A stretch of DNA of 64,000 bases from Caldilineaceae bacterium (GCA_022823185.1 JAJDXQ010000044.1:1-64000); one strand, 5' to 3'. Positions 1 to 9,228 are shown, numbered from the stretch's first letter. Numbers and translations: made by a program. The notes: generated from the sequence alone by a model not told the origin.

Positions 1-35
1 CCCTCCCCCCTAACCCCCAGCCCCTTCCGTTCCCC

Positions 36-920
36 CTACAACCTCCCCGCGACATGGTCATAAACATGGCGCCGCGCAGGATCATCCTTCCACCTTTCCA
101 CCAGTAACGCCACCTCCTCCGGAACCCTCTTCGCCAGATTCAATACAGCCCTGTACACAGCCCTGCGCACCACCCTCCGGTCTTCTGCCGCCAACTTGAC
201 CAACAGATCCCCCAGCAAGCCAAAATGCTTCGCTGCCTCCGCCACCCATAGAGCCATCGCGACATTCCACTGCGCCCTCGGATGACTGCCCGCTCGACCC
301 AACCACGCCGGCGTCATCTCCGGCTGCGCCCGCAGAAAACCGTCTCCAACCGCAAACGCGCCCATATTCTTGCGCACATACGGGTCGCCATCCTCCAGCA
401 ACGGCGTCATAACCTGCAGTAACCGCCTGCATTGCTCCTCCGTGCAACCTCCCGCGGCCGAGCCGCTGGCCACAGCCGCGGCCCGCCGCACATTCGGCGA
501 ACCGTGCTCCGCCCACGCCTCCACTGTCTCAAAGATAGAATCGAAATTCTCGCCAATCACCCGCCTCAACGTGCTCGCCGCCCACTCCCGCACCTCCCAA
601 TTCCCGCTGTCCGCCAGCGCCAGCATCGTCTCCGTCACCTCCTCCGGATTGTGCGCAAACGGCCGCCCAAGCGGCACAAGCCCCACCTCCTGCGCGCCCT
701 CGCTCTCCGACCGCGCAAACGTCCTCCCCGCCTCGTACAAAGCGCCCGTCCCCGCCCCAAAATGCCCCTCCAACATCTTCACCGCCTCAAGCATGACCGC
801 CTGCCGCGGCGTTCCCGCATGAGACGCCTTCTCCCCATCCAGCGCCGCGATCGCTTCCGCCAGCTCTCCCCTCTTCAACGCCCTCACAAAACCATGCCTC
901 CACGCCCCACCCCTTCGCAT
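36..920 (-). CDS. DNA alkylation repeat (HEAT-like) protein
   Basis: A protein of about 294 residues built of helical repeats resembling the AlkC/AlkD DNA-alkylation-repeat family, which binds DNA and in characterised members excises alkylated bases. Visible repeat cores are NWEVREWAA, SPNVRRAAAV and DPYVRKNMGAFAVGDG, each a D/N-x-x-VR motif typical of this fold, followed by a Trp-rich stretch (AQWNVAMALWVAEA). There is no signal peptide, so it should be cytoplasmic. The frame stays open up to 1007, but the Met at 920 begins a sensible N-terminus (MRRGGAWRHGF) with a purine-rich AAGGGAGGG upstream. It is convergent with nothing and transcribed away from the cluster that follows. The catalytic Asp of AlkD could not be placed, so glycosylase activity is uncertain; a generic HEAT-repeat scaffold is the alternative. 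Confidence 0.6.
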   Translation of the reverse strand: MRRGGAWRHGFVRALKRGELAEAIAALDGEKASHAGTPRQAVMLEAVKMLEGHFGAGTGALYEAGRTFARSESEGAQEVGLVPLGRPFAHNPEEVTETMLALADSGNWEVREWAASTLRRVIGENFDSIFETVEAWAEHGSPNVRRAAAVASGSAAGGCTEEQCRRLLQVMTPLLEDGDPYVRKNMGAFAVGDGFLRAQPEMTPAWLGRAGSHPRAQWNVAMALWVAEAAKHFGLLGDLLVKLAAEDRRVVRRAVYRAVLNLAKRVPEEVALLVERWKDDPARRHVYDHVAGRL

Positions 921-1365
921 AGCCAAAGTCAGCCCTCCCTTGCGTATTGCGCCGTTCCCCAAATTATGGCATCCTGACCTCACCCCAACAGTCCCGTATC
1001 GCTGCACAAACGGTGGTCACCTCTGTATGCCATCCTGCCCACAAAAGCCCCCAATGCACTGACCGGTCGAAAGATGGCGTCAACAGCGACCGCCTCAACC
1101 AAATCCACCACCAATGTACCACGACTCAGTCTCTGTTCAACCCCACGAGGCAAAATGACCTTGCCCTTCTCCGCAACCCTCCGTGGCCCAGAAGAAAGTT
1201 GCCGTCTGCCGTTGCCGTTCTTCGCGCCCCTTCGCGTCCCTTCGTGGATCAAAGTGATGTCGCCGTTTGCCGTTACCCTTCTTCGCGTCCCTTCGCGGCT
1301 CATCCCCCATCCCCCGTCGTCCCTCCGCAGACGAACCAACGCCGATACCAAAGGATAAACGCCCC
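921..1365. repeat. Intergenic region with degenerate tandem repeat
   Basis: About 445 bases between divergent genes, with no convincing coding frame. Positions 1201-1252 and 1262-1303 are two degenerate copies of one unit (GCCGTxTGCCGTT, then CTTCGCGTCCCTTCG, then TGGATCA or CGGCTCA), and 1152-1190 looks like a third decayed copy, so the period is near 60 bases. The same unit recurs at 3262-3330. This is a dispersed intergenic repeat rather than a gene. No clear sigma-70 promoter was found for either flanking gene. Confidence 0.6.
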
Positions 1366-2322
1366 GTGAGAGCTATCGTCATCAGAACCCGTACCGATAA
1401 CATCCGCGAAAAGGTCCTCGTCCCTGACTGGCCCGAACCCGCCCCGCCCCGCGCCAACCAAGTCAAAATCAAGACCCTCTACTCCGGCATCACCAACGGC
1501 ACCGAACGCAACCAGCTCCTCAAAGGCAACTACGCGCCGGGCGACCGCCTCCTCCCCATGCCAACCGGCTACCAGACCGTCGGACGCGTCATCGAAACCG
1601 GCCCCGAAACACAATCCCTCCAAGTCGATGACCTCGTCTTTATCGGCGAAAGCACCGGCGGCCACCTCGAATTCATCGTCATCGCCGAAGACAAGCTCCT
1701 CATCAAGCTCCCCGACACAGTCGACCTCCGAGAAGCCGCCATCTATGGCATGGCCGCAGTCGCCCTCAATTCCATCCGCAACGCCAACCCTAAAATCGGC
1801 GAGAAAGTCCTCGTAGTCGGCGCCGGCTGCATAGGCCAGGTCGCCGCCCAGTTCGCAGCCCTCCAGGGCGCACGCGTCACCATTTGCGACATCGACAACC
1901 GGCGCCTCCACATCGCGCGCCAGATCGGCGCCGCCGAACTTGCCCTCAACGTCGAAGGGCCGCGCTGGGCCGCGCAGATCGTCGACGAAGGCTTCGACGC
2001 CGTCCTCGACTTCGCCGGCGTCCCCGGCATGGAGGAACAGCTCATCCTCGCCATGCGCGCCGCCGGCCGCATCCTCTTCATCGCCGGCCGCGACAGGGTG
2101 GACTACCCCTTCAACCTCGCCCAGCGCCGCCTCATTACGATCAAACAGAACAGTCACTTCTATGTCCACGACCTTGAGAACCTCGCCCGCCTCCATAGCC
2201 GCGGCCGCATCGACCTCGCATCCCTCCTGCAGGACGTAGTCGCCGCCGAACAAGCAAAACGCATCTACGACACGCTGCGCGATCGCCCCAACGACCTGCT
2301 TGGAACCGTATTCAGCTGGTGA
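1366..2322 (+). CDS. MDR-family (alcohol dehydrogenase-like) oxidoreductase
   Basis: A 318-residue medium-chain dehydrogenase/reductase: an N-terminal GroES-like domain (YSGITNGTE, then GYQTVGRVIETG) followed by a Rossmann domain with VVGAGCIGQVAAQ near residues 145-157 and an acidic CDID at the end of the second strand, which favours NAD(H). The catalytic-zinc Cys is replaced by Ser in YSG and the structural Cys cluster is absent, so it is probably a zinc-free member, as in BchC-like and threonine-dehydrogenase-like branches. The start is GTG 1366, nine bases after AAGGAT; the longer upstream frame runs through the repeat. The next gene starts 19 bases downstream, which suggests an operon. 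A role in oxidising a sugar or polyol imported by the neighbouring ABC system is inference. Confidence 0.8.
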   Translation: MRAIVIRTRTDNIREKVLVPDWPEPAPPRANQVKIKTLYSGITNGTERNQLLKGNYAPGDRLLPMPTGYQTVGRVIETGPETQSLQVDDLVFIGESTGGHLEFIVIAEDKLLIKLPDTVDLREAAIYGMAAVALNSIRNANPKIGEKVLVVGAGCIGQVAAQFAALQGARVTICDIDNRRLHIARQIGAAELALNVEGPRWAAQIVDEGFDAVLDFAGVPGMEEQLILAMRAAGRILFIAGRDRVDYPFNLAQRRLITIKQNSHFYVHDLENLARLHSRGRIDLASLLQDVVAAEQAKRIYDTLRDRPNDLLGTVFSW

Positions 2323-2341
2323 AAAAGGAAAAGACCTAACG

Positions 2342-2992
2342 ATGAGCACTCACACGTCCGACAACGACAGCATCAAAGTCGCCGTCATCACCGGCGGCCA
2401 CGCCTTCGACGTCCCCGGCTTCCACGCCATCTTCCGCGCCATGCCAAACGTCGACAGCTACATCCAGCAGGAAGAAAACTGGGCCGCTGACGTCGGCAAC
2501 GTCCTCGACTCCTACGAAGTCTTTCTCTTCTACAACATGCCGCGCGGCCTGCCGGAAGAAAGAACGCGCCCCGTCCTCGAAAGACTCGGCCAAAGCGGCC
2601 AGGGCATCTTCCTCCTCCACCACGCCATCCTCGCCTACCTCCAATGGCCCTTCTGGTCCGACCTCGTCGGCATCCCCGATCGCAGCTTCGGATACGACCA
2701 CGATCAGGAGTTTCCCGTCCACATCGCCGACCCCGACCACCCCATCACTCAGGGCATCGAACCCTGGCAAATGGCCGACGAAACCTACTCCATGACCAGC
2801 GCCGGACAGGACAGCCGCCATCTGCTCACCACCGACCACCCCGCCAGCATGAGCGTCCTTGGCTGGACCCGCCAGTTCAGGAACGCCCGCGTATTCTGCT
2901 ACCAGTCCGGCCACGACAACCACGCTTACTCAGACCCGACCTTCCGTAACCTCATCCTTCGCGGCATCCAATGGTGTGCCCGCCGTATCTGA
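2342..2992 (+). CDS. ThuA-like domain protein
   Basis: A 216-residue protein of the ThuA (trehalose-utilisation) family, which has a class-I glutamine-amidotransferase-like fold. It shows KVAVITGGHAFDV at the N-terminus, FLLHHAILAYLQWPFW in the middle (the HH-A and W positions typical of ThuA-like proteins) and VFCYQSGHDNHAY plus LILRGIQWCA at the C-terminus, which is the most conserved ThuA tail. The start is ATG 2342 after AAAGGAAAAG. ThuA-like proteins commonly sit beside MocA dehydrogenases and sugar ABC transporters; their biochemical function is poorly settled. It follows the MDR gene by 19 bases and is probably co-transcribed. Confidence 0.85.
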   Translation: MSTHTSDNDSIKVAVITGGHAFDVPGFHAIFRAMPNVDSYIQQEENWAADVGNVLDSYEVFLFYNMPRGLPEERTRPVLERLGQSGQGIFLLHHAILAYLQWPFWSDLVGIPDRSFGYDHDQEFPVHIADPDHPITQGIEPWQMADETYSMTSAGQDSRHLLTTDHPASMSVLGWTRQFRNARVFCYQSGHDNHAYSDPTFRNLILRGIQWCARRI

Positions 2993-2998
2993 CCGGCG

Positions 2999-3028
2999 CC
3001 GGCTCGAACCGACCCCCGCTCGAGCCGG
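2999..3028 (+). terminator. Stem-loop after the ThuA gene
   Basis: A perfect 9-base inverted repeat CCGGCTCGA / TCGAGCCGG with a 12-base loop lies 7 bases after the stop codon at 2992. No T-run follows, so it is a weak candidate intrinsic terminator or an mRNA-stabilising 3' hairpin. Confidence 0.35.
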
Positions 3029-3480
3029 AAAAGTCGAATAGGCCGGCCGTCCGCTAACGGCATCGCCCACATGCCTGTGTGATCAGCGCATCCACGGCCG
3101 CCCAATCGACCGCCTCCTCCACCGCATCCGCAAGCCGGTCGTAGGCCCGGTCCGCCAGCGTCGCCTTGCTCCCCGGAAGAACAACCGCTGCCGGGCTGCC
3201 AAGCCCCTCCACACAGAAACCAGCCTCCAATCAGAGACGCCAAGACGGCCCTTGCGCCCTTATCCGTGTCCCTCCGTGTCCCTCCGTGGATCAAAAGATG
3301 TTCCCGTTCGCCGTTGCCGTTTCCCCCATCCCCCAAATCCCTTAATCCCCCCCAAATCCCCGTCCCGACAAAATCCCCGTCCAGACAAGACCCCATCCCC
3401 GTCCACTTGCATGACACAACAGAAAACGCGAAAATAGACCACAACCCCATCCGACGCAGCGCCGCAAGGAGAGTCCCGCC
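3029..3480. repeat. Intergenic region with two dispersed repeat types
   Basis: About 450 non-coding bases. Positions 3262-3330 (GTCCCTCCGTGGATCAAAAG, then GTTCGCCGTTGCCGTTTCCC) match the unit at 1201-1303. Positions 3333-3401 are a C-rich block (CCAAATCCCCGTC, then GACAAAATCCCCGTC) that recurs almost unchanged at 12687-12750. The ribosome-binding site of the following gene (CAAGGAG) closes the interval. Confidence 0.6.
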
Positions 3481-4335
3481 ATGACAGACACCTACCTCGA
3501 AAACGGCTACCTCCTCGTCCGCCAGGCCATCCCCGCCATCGACCTGGAACCACTGCGCAACTTCATCCACCGCCAGGTCGGCCTCTACGCCCAAGACTTG
3601 CTTGACCAGCGCAAAATCAAGGACCCCTTCCACCACCTCCCCTTCGGCCAGCGCCTCGCCGCCCTCCACCGCGAAAACGAAATCCGCCTCCGCTCCTGGA
3701 ACCAGCCCGCGCTCGGCCCCGAACTCCACGCACTCATCCAACACCCAGGCATCGTAGACGCCCTCGAACCGCTCCTGGGACCAAACATCAGCTTCAACGG
3801 CGACTATCATCTGCGCCCCAAAATGCCCGACAGCGAACTGACCGCCTTCCCTCTCCATCAGGACAGCCAGTACTACGGAAAACAGTCCCGCCACGCCCAC
3901 ATCATCACTGTCTGGATTCCCCTCGTCGATGTAGATGAAACCAACGGCTGCCTCTTCGTCATCCCCGGCAGCAACGCCTGGGAGTTGATCGACAGCAAGC
4001 GCGACAAAAACATGAACATGCGCTCATTCGAAGACCCGGAAGCGCGCGGCACGCCTATCCCCGTACCCATGAAAAAAGGCGACATCCTTCTCTTCTCCAA
4101 CATGACTTTCCACGGCAGCAAAGTGAACCGGACCGACGAGGTCCGTTGGAGCATCGACATCCGCTACTGCCGCACCCCGGGAACCTACGACGCGCCCCAG
4201 GAAGTCCTCGACGGCGAAGAATTCATGCGCGCCAAACTGGAAAGGACCAATCGCCCTCCCTTTGTCGTGCGCGGCCAGGGCGCCACCGCAACCTTTGAAG
4301 AGTGGATGGCCGCCTTCGAGGCTCTTCTGAGTTGA
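3481..4335 (+). CDS. Phytanoyl-CoA dioxygenase (PhyH) family protein
   Basis: A 284-residue Fe(II)/2-oxoglutarate-dependent oxygenase of the PhyH family. The iron-binding facial triad is complete: H126-Q-D128 in LHQDSQYYG, and the distal His in NMTFHGSKVNRT, with the 2-oxoglutarate-binding Arg in VRWSIDIRY. The core strand VDVDETNGCLFVIPGSN is typical. The start is ATG 3481 after CAAGGAGAG. It lies within the sialidase/ABC cluster but is separated from the ThuA gene by a repeat-rich gap. The substrate is unknown; bacterial PhyH proteins hydroxylate many small molecules, so the phytanoyl name should not be read literally. Confidence 0.9.
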   Translation: MTDTYLENGYLLVRQAIPAIDLEPLRNFIHRQVGLYAQDLLDQRKIKDPFHHLPFGQRLAALHRENEIRLRSWNQPALGPELHALIQHPGIVDALEPLLGPNISFNGDYHLRPKMPDSELTAFPLHQDSQYYGKQSRHAHIITVWIPLVDVDETNGCLFVIPGSNAWELIDSKRDKNMNMRSFEDPEARGTPIPVPMKKGDILLFSNMTFHGSKVNRTDEVRWSIDIRYCRTPGTYDAPQEVLDGEEFMRAKLERTNRPPFVVRGQGATATFEEWMAAFEALLS

Positions 4336-4425
4336 CCAATTCCAACCGCAACGCTGGCCCCGCCTCGCGCTGCTTTCGCCCTCCACCACCTTATCTACGC
4401 CTTATCAGCACCCAAAGGAGCAGTC

Positions 4426-6033
4426 GTGCATATTCATCCCCGTTCCGTCGCCCACAAACTCTTCGACGTCTGGCGCAGCCCGGGCCGCTTCACAAAAAAT
4501 CCCGACATCATCGACCTGCCCTCCGGCCGCCTTATGCTCATCTACTCCGATACCGACGCCCACTGGTCCCAGGAAAACCAGGTCCTGACCCTGCTTGCCA
4601 GCGATGACCGCGGCCGCACCTGGTTCAAACACCGCGAAATCGATCAGGCCAACCTCAATCAAGGCGATGAACGTCTCGTCACCCCGCGCCTCAGCCGCCT
4701 CAACGACGGCCGCCTCGTTGTCATCATCGATCATGACGACCACGGCCACTTCCATGAAGACCAGCCCCCCGGCAACTGGCTCTACTGGAGCGAAGACAAC
4801 GGCGATACCTGGACCGATGCCCAGAAGCCAAACATCATGGGCTTCGAACCCGACCGCATCCTCGATCTGCCAGACGGCAGGCTCGGCGTCGCCTCCCACA
4901 TCATGCGCGGCGATACGCAGGAGTTCGCCGTCATCCTCTCCTGCTCCGACGACGGCGGCGAAACCTGGTACGAGGCGGCGACCATCGCCGACAACGGCTA
5001 CCACCGCGTCTGTGAAGGCGCCATCGTATTCCTCGACAACCCCGATGCCGTCGGCGGCCAGGAGCTCGCCTGCATCATGCGCGAAAACCACCATGCCGGC
5101 ATCCCCTGCTTCGTCGCCTTCTCCTCAGACAGCGGCCGCACCTGGTCCCCTCTGCAAATGTGCCCCTTCGCTCTCGACCGCCCCTACGCCAAACAGCTCC
5201 CTGACGGCCGCATCTTCGTCACCGGCCGCCACGTAAACGGGCCCCTCGGCACCTACGGATGGTGCGGCGACATCAAGGCCGAAGCCGGTACCTTCCAGAT
5301 TGGCGGCCCCCGACGCAAATACGCGGCCAGACTCGACGACGGCGCCCTAGTGATCGACAACCTCCCCGGCCACGAAGCCCGCTACTGCCTCCTGCCCCCC
5401 GAATCCGCACGCAGCGAAGTCCACCTCGAGGCCGCGCTCAAAGTCGAGGGAAGGCCGGGCCAGCCTGCCGCTTTCCTCTCAATCTCCCAACTCGGCGTCG
5501 TCCTCAATGTGGCCGTAGACGGCATCTGGAGCCGCCTCGGAGCCGACTTCCGCTGCGCCGTCGACATGACCGGCTACCATACCCTCTCCATTCACCACCG
5601 CCGCGGCCTCCTGCAAATCCAGGTGGATGGCGAAACGGTCATCAACCAGTGCATCTTCCGCGAAGACAGGCCAATCGGCGACTCCCGCCGCTCAGGCCCC
5701 CTCAGCGGTTACACTCAGTTCGGCCAGCCGCAAACCGGCGGGCGCAGCCTCTGGCAAAACGTCTCCTACCGCGTCCACAACCCAACACTCGACGACTATT
5801 CCTGGGCCTGGGACGCCGCCAGCGGACAGTTCCCCGACGAGTACCAGCGCCAGCGCATGATCCAGATCCACGGCAACCACCCGGATCAACCCCCAGGCCC
5901 CGACCACGGCTACTCTTCCTGGCTGATGCTGGATGACGGCAACATCATGTGGGTCGACTATACCAATTATGGCGATCCCGCCGGCTCCAGTCACCTGGTC
6001 GGCGTCCTGATCGCGCCCGAAGACATCGACTGA
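4426..6033 (+). CDS. Sialidase-like BNR/Asp-box protein with inserted jelly-roll region
   Basis: A 535-residue beta-propeller protein of the sialidase superfamily. At least four Asp boxes are visible: SDDRGRTWF, SEDNGDTWTD, SDDGGETWYE and SSDSGRTWSP. After about residue 290 the sequence changes to a beta-rich stretch (RKYAARLDDGALVIDN ... LEAALKVEGRPGQPAAFLSI ... LLQIQVDGETVINQ) resembling a ConA/LamG-type domain, then returns near residue 500 to GYSSWLMLDDGNIMWVDY, which looks like a final propeller blade. No signal peptide is seen. GTG 4426 is chosen after AAAGGAG. It ends 15 bases before the next sialidase. The FRIP/YRIP arginine motif is not obvious, so true sialidase activity is less certain than for its neighbour. 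Confidence 0.75.
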   Translation: MHIHPRSVAHKLFDVWRSPGRFTKNPDIIDLPSGRLMLIYSDTDAHWSQENQVLTLLASDDRGRTWFKHREIDQANLNQGDERLVTPRLSRLNDGRLVVIIDHDDHGHFHEDQPPGNWLYWSEDNGDTWTDAQKPNIMGFEPDRILDLPDGRLGVASHIMRGDTQEFAVILSCSDDGGETWYEAATIADNGYHRVCEGAIVFLDNPDAVGGQELACIMRENHHAGIPCFVAFSSDSGRTWSPLQMCPFALDRPYAKQLPDGRIFVTGRHVNGPLGTYGWCGDIKAEAGTFQIGGPRRKYAARLDDGALVIDNLPGHEARYCLLPPESARSEVHLEAALKVEGRPGQPAAFLSISQLGVVLNVAVDGIWSRLGADFRCAVDMTGYHTLSIHHRRGLLQIQVDGETVINQCIFREDRPIGDSRRSGPLSGYTQFGQPQTGGRSLWQNVSYRVHNPTLDDYSWAWDAASGQFPDEYQRQRMIQIHGNHPDQPPGPDHGYSSWLMLDDGNIMWVDYTNYGDPAGSSHLVGVLIAPEDID

Positions 6034-6048
6034 AAGGAACTGACCAGC

Positions 6049-7122
6049 ATGAGCGCGGTTCACGATTCGGCCCAACCCTGGTGTGAGCAGGATACTCTCT
6101 TTGCCAGCGGCGACGGCGTCTACCACACCTACCGCATTCCGGCCTTGGCCGTCTCCGCGCGCGGGACCCTCCTCGCCTTTGCTGAAGGCCGCAAACACGG
6201 CCGCGGCGACGCCGGTGAAATCGACCTCATCCTCCGCCGCAGCTTCGACAACGGTCGAACCTGGTCGCCCCAACAGGTCGTGGTCACCGAATCCGGCATG
6301 ACCTGCGGCAACCCCTGCCCCGTCGTCGAACGCGAGACAGGTACGATCTTCCTTCCCTTCTGCAAAAACCTGGCCGACGGAGACGAAACCATGATCTGCG
6401 AGGGCAAGGCCCCCCGCACTGTCTGGATCACACACAGCGTCGACGACGGCCGCTCCTGGAGCCTGCCCCGCGAAATCACCGCCGACGTCAAAGACCCGCA
6501 GTGGACCTGGTACGCCACCGGCCCCTGCCACGGCATCCAGCTCACCTCCGGCCGCCTCGTCGTTCCCTGCGATCATATCGTCGGCCTCCATTTCGATCGC
6601 AGCCGCGACCCCTACCACTCGCACGTCATCTACAGCGACGACCGCGGCCAATCCTGGCAGCTCGGCGGCGACGTAAATGCCGGAACCAACGAGTGCGCCG
6701 TCGCCCAGCTCCAGGACGGCAGCCTGTACATCAACTGCCGCAACTTCGTCCGCGGCACGCAAAGGGGCGTTTCCCGCAGCTACGACGGGGGCAACACGTT
6801 CACCGACTTTGAATGGGACCAGACCCTCATCGAGCCCGTCTGCCAGGCCAGCCTCGAAGCGCTCCCCGGCGGCCAGCTCCTCTTCGCCAACCCCGCCAGC
6901 ACGCGCCGCGAGCGCATGACCGTCCGCCTCAGCGAAGACGGCGGCCGCGCCTGGCCCGCCGCCCGCGCCCTCCATCCCGGCCCATCCGCCTACTCCGATC
7001 TCGCCGCCCTGCCCAACGGCGACCTCTGCTGCCTCTACGAAAGCGGCCATGACCACCCATACGAACGCCTCACCCTCGCCCGCTTCAACCTCGCCTGGCT
7101 CACCGAACTGCCTGCCTGCTAA
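6049..7122 (+). CDS. Exo-alpha-sialidase (GH33-type)
   Basis: A 357-residue six-bladed propeller with the hallmarks of a sialidase: YRIPALAV near residue 26 (first Arg of the carboxylate-binding triad), the following acidic GRGDAGEIDLILRRS, and Asp boxes SFDNGRTWSP, SVDDGRSWSLP, SDDRGQSWQLG, SYDGGNTFTDF and SEDGGRAWPA. The conserved NPCPVVERETGTIFLPF strand follows the first Asp box, and AYSDLAALPNGDLCCLYESG matches the blade carrying the catalytic Tyr. It would hydrolyse terminal sialic acids from glycoconjugates. No signal peptide is visible, so either export is non-classical or it acts on imported oligosaccharides. It follows the preceding propeller gene by 15 bases. Confidence 0.85.
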   Translation: MSAVHDSAQPWCEQDTLFASGDGVYHTYRIPALAVSARGTLLAFAEGRKHGRGDAGEIDLILRRSFDNGRTWSPQQVVVTESGMTCGNPCPVVERETGTIFLPFCKNLADGDETMICEGKAPRTVWITHSVDDGRSWSLPREITADVKDPQWTWYATGPCHGIQLTSGRLVVPCDHIVGLHFDRSRDPYHSHVIYSDDRGQSWQLGGDVNAGTNECAVAQLQDGSLYINCRNFVRGTQRGVSRSYDGGNTFTDFEWDQTLIEPVCQASLEALPGGQLLFANPASTRRERMTVRLSEDGGRAWPAARALHPGPSAYSDLAALPNGDLCCLYESGHDHPYERLTLARFNLAWLTELPAC

Positions 7123-7187
7123 CCATGCCGCCCACCTCCCCGCCTGCCTTCCGCCAGCCCTGCCCCGTCCACACACCGGAGCGCAGC

Positions 7188-8921
7188 ATGACTAAGTCAG
7201 AGTCAAACACCATCAACCGGCCCCGACGAGTGATTGTGCGGACATCCACTCTCCTTGCTGTCCTTATCTCCCTCACCCTGGCGGCCGCCTGCGCCCCCGT
7301 CCGCGCCCCGACCCACCCCGCCGTCAGCCTGTCTGTCCTGCCCCACCGGCCCTCGCCCCATCCCTGCCAGGACCGATTCATCGCCCACACACTCGACCAT
7401 GTAACCTCCATCCAGGGCGACGTCGTCCGCACCTACGACGGCAACGGAGCCGGCCTGGCCGTCAACGACCTCGACCGCGACGGAGACCTCGATCTCGTGC
7501 TCGCGAACCTGGCCGGCCCCAACGCCATCTTCTGGAATCAAGGCAATCTCTCCTTCCGCAAACAGGAATTCCCCCACGGCCAATCCCGCGGCGTCAGCGC
7601 CGTCGACATTAATGGCGACGGCTGGATCGACATCGCCTTCGCCCATCGCGCCACCCGGCCCCTTGTCTGGATGAATGAAGGCGCGCCCTCCAACGATCGC
7701 GGCAATCACACCCGGTCTGGCGCGATCGACCGTATCCCCGGATTCACCCTCCTCACCTGGTTCGCGGCCGCCCAAAAAGCCTACACGCTTGCCTGGGCCG
7801 ACCTCGACGCCGACAACGACCTCGACTTCGTCCTCGCCACCTACCAGAGCGAATACACCCGCGTCGATCCTCACGACCTCGCCAACGGCGGCGTCGTCTA
7901 CTACGAAAACACCGGCGATGATTTCGTTGCCACCCAGCTGGCCGCCCGCTCCCAGGCCCTGGCCCTCATGCTCGTCGACCTCAACAACGACCACCGCCTC
8001 GACATCTGGGCAGGCCACGACTTTCTCATGCCCGACCAGGTGTGGCTCTGGTCGCCGCAAGGCTGGAAAGAGACCCGTCCCTTCGAAGAAACCGCGCAAA
8101 ACACCATGAGCTTCGCCGTTGCCGACGTCGACAACGATGGCCGGGCCGAGCTCTTCTCGGCTGACATGAAGCCATATCCCGAAACGCCTGAAGTGATGGC
8201 GGCCTGGTCTCCCCTCATGGAGATGATGGCCTCCTCCGACATTCCTGGTGATGAGCAGATCGTCGAGAATGTCTTCCAGGTTCCAACCGCCGCCGGCGCC
8301 TACCTCAACGAAGCCGCATCCCGCGGCCTGCAGGCCAGCGGCTGGAGTTGGTCCGCCCAGTTCGGCGACCTCGATCAGGATGGCTTCGTCGACCTATATG
8401 TCGTCAACGGCATGGCCGCCCAGGAAATGTTCGGGCATCTGCCCGGCGCCGAACTCGTGGAGGAAAACCTGGCCTACCGCAACGACGGCCGCGGCCACTT
8501 TCAACCGGTCCCCTCCTGGGGCCTGAACGCCACCGCAGGCGGCCGCAGCATGGCCATGGCCGACCTCGACAACGACGGCGACCTCGACATCGTCGTCAAC
8601 AATCTGCTCGCTCCCGCCGCCATTTACGAGAATCGCTTCTGCCGCGGCAACAGCCTGACAGTCGACCTCCTGTGGCCAACCAGCAAGAACACTCGCGCCA
8701 TCGGCGCCAACCTTACGCTCCACACCACCACCGGCACGTTTAACCGCACCATCCGCTCAAACAGCGGCTACCTCACCGGCGAACCCTCGCAGGCCCACTT
8801 CGGCTTCCCCGCCGCCAGCATCCCTCTCCTCCTTGAAATCCGCTGGCCCGACGGCTTCGAATCTTCCCTTCTCATGCCCCTGCCCGCAGGGGGCAGAGTT
8901 ACAGTGGAACGCAATGACTGA
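7188..8921 (+). CDS. FG-GAP/VCBS repeat lipoprotein with C-terminal ASPIC/UnbV domain
   Basis: A 577-residue surface protein. The N-terminus has a basic stretch, a hydrophobic helix and a lipobox ending LAAAC, so it should be lipid-anchored. At least seven calcium-binding FG-GAP/VCBS-type loops follow (NDLDRDGDLDLVLAN, VDINGDGWIDIAFA, ADLDADNDLDFVLA, VDLNNDHRLDIWAG, ADVDNDGRAELFSA, GDLDQDGFVDLYVV, ADLDNDGDLDIVVN), folding as an integrin-like propeller. The last 110 residues (IGANLTLHTTTG, SNSGYLTGEPSQAHFG, IRWPDG) match the ASPIC/UnbV domain. The start is ATG 7188, where the signal peptide begins, after a GGAGCG. A role in glycan binding at the cell surface is inferred from the neighbours. 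Confidence 0.88.
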   Translation: MTKSESNTINRPRRVIVRTSTLLAVLISLTLAAACAPVRAPTHPAVSLSVLPHRPSPHPCQDRFIAHTLDHVTSIQGDVVRTYDGNGAGLAVNDLDRDGDLDLVLANLAGPNAIFWNQGNLSFRKQEFPHGQSRGVSAVDINGDGWIDIAFAHRATRPLVWMNEGAPSNDRGNHTRSGAIDRIPGFTLLTWFAAAQKAYTLAWADLDADNDLDFVLATYQSEYTRVDPHDLANGGVVYYENTGDDFVATQLAARSQALALMLVDLNNDHRLDIWAGHDFLMPDQVWLWSPQGWKETRPFEETAQNTMSFAVADVDNDGRAELFSADMKPYPETPEVMAAWSPLMEMMASSDIPGDEQIVENVFQVPTAAGAYLNEAASRGLQASGWSWSAQFGDLDQDGFVDLYVVNGMAAQEMFGHLPGAELVEENLAYRNDGRGHFQPVPSWGLNATAGGRSMAMADLDNDGDLDIVVNNLLAPAAIYENRFCRGNSLTVDLLWPTSKNTRAIGANLTLHTTTGTFNRTIRSNSGYLTGEPSQAHFGFPAASIPLLLEIRWPDGFESSLLMPLPAGGRVTVERND

Positions 8922-8976
8922 CGCCCGCAATCTCTATCGTCGCCCCCAGTCCGGACTGCGCGCCGAAAAAAAGCAC

Positions 8977-9005
8977 TTGACGAATTCCCCTGAAATCTGT
9001 AATAT
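8977..9005 (+). promoter_or_regulatory. Sigma-70-type promoter for the ABC sugar importer
   Basis: TTGACG at 8977-8982, a 17-base spacer, and TAATAT at 9000-9005. It lies in the 307-base gap before the solute-binding protein gene and would give a leader of about 215 bases. The rest of the gap (8922-9228) shows no other recognisable element apart from a GAGGAG ribosome-binding site at 9215-9220. Confidence 0.7.
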
Positions 9006-9228
9006 CCCGTTTACACGCCCCCATCCGTGACCGCGCAAGCAAGTCCTCGCCTGCAGGTCGGCCCCGCAGCGCATTGCAGATTCAGCTTGAACGCTTTGCA
9101 ACTCGCCAGAGATTCTTCCTACGGAGGGCGCGACGTACGAAAGAGATTGCCGGTATTCAACCAACTCAGCCCACTAGACCCACCATCTGTCTTTCGATTA
9201 TCTACCAAGCAAAAGAGGAGACCCTGAA

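Noticed and set aside
1300..2349. 349-codon minus-strand open frame
   Set aside because: Antisense to the MDR oxidoreductase; no recognisable motif, and it begins in the repeat region.
2926..3900. 324-codon minus-strand open frame across the repeat gap
   Set aside because: It covers intergenic repeats and part of the PhyH gene antisense; no motif.
3999..4160. Minus-strand frame inside the PhyH gene at 3481
   Set aside because: Antisense to a gene with intact iron-site motifs.
5692..7176. 494-codon minus-strand open frame
   Set aside because: It runs antisense to the sialidase genes. C-ending codons on the plus strand rarely create stops in that antisense register, and the translation is low-complexity Gly/Ala/Val/Asp without family motifs.
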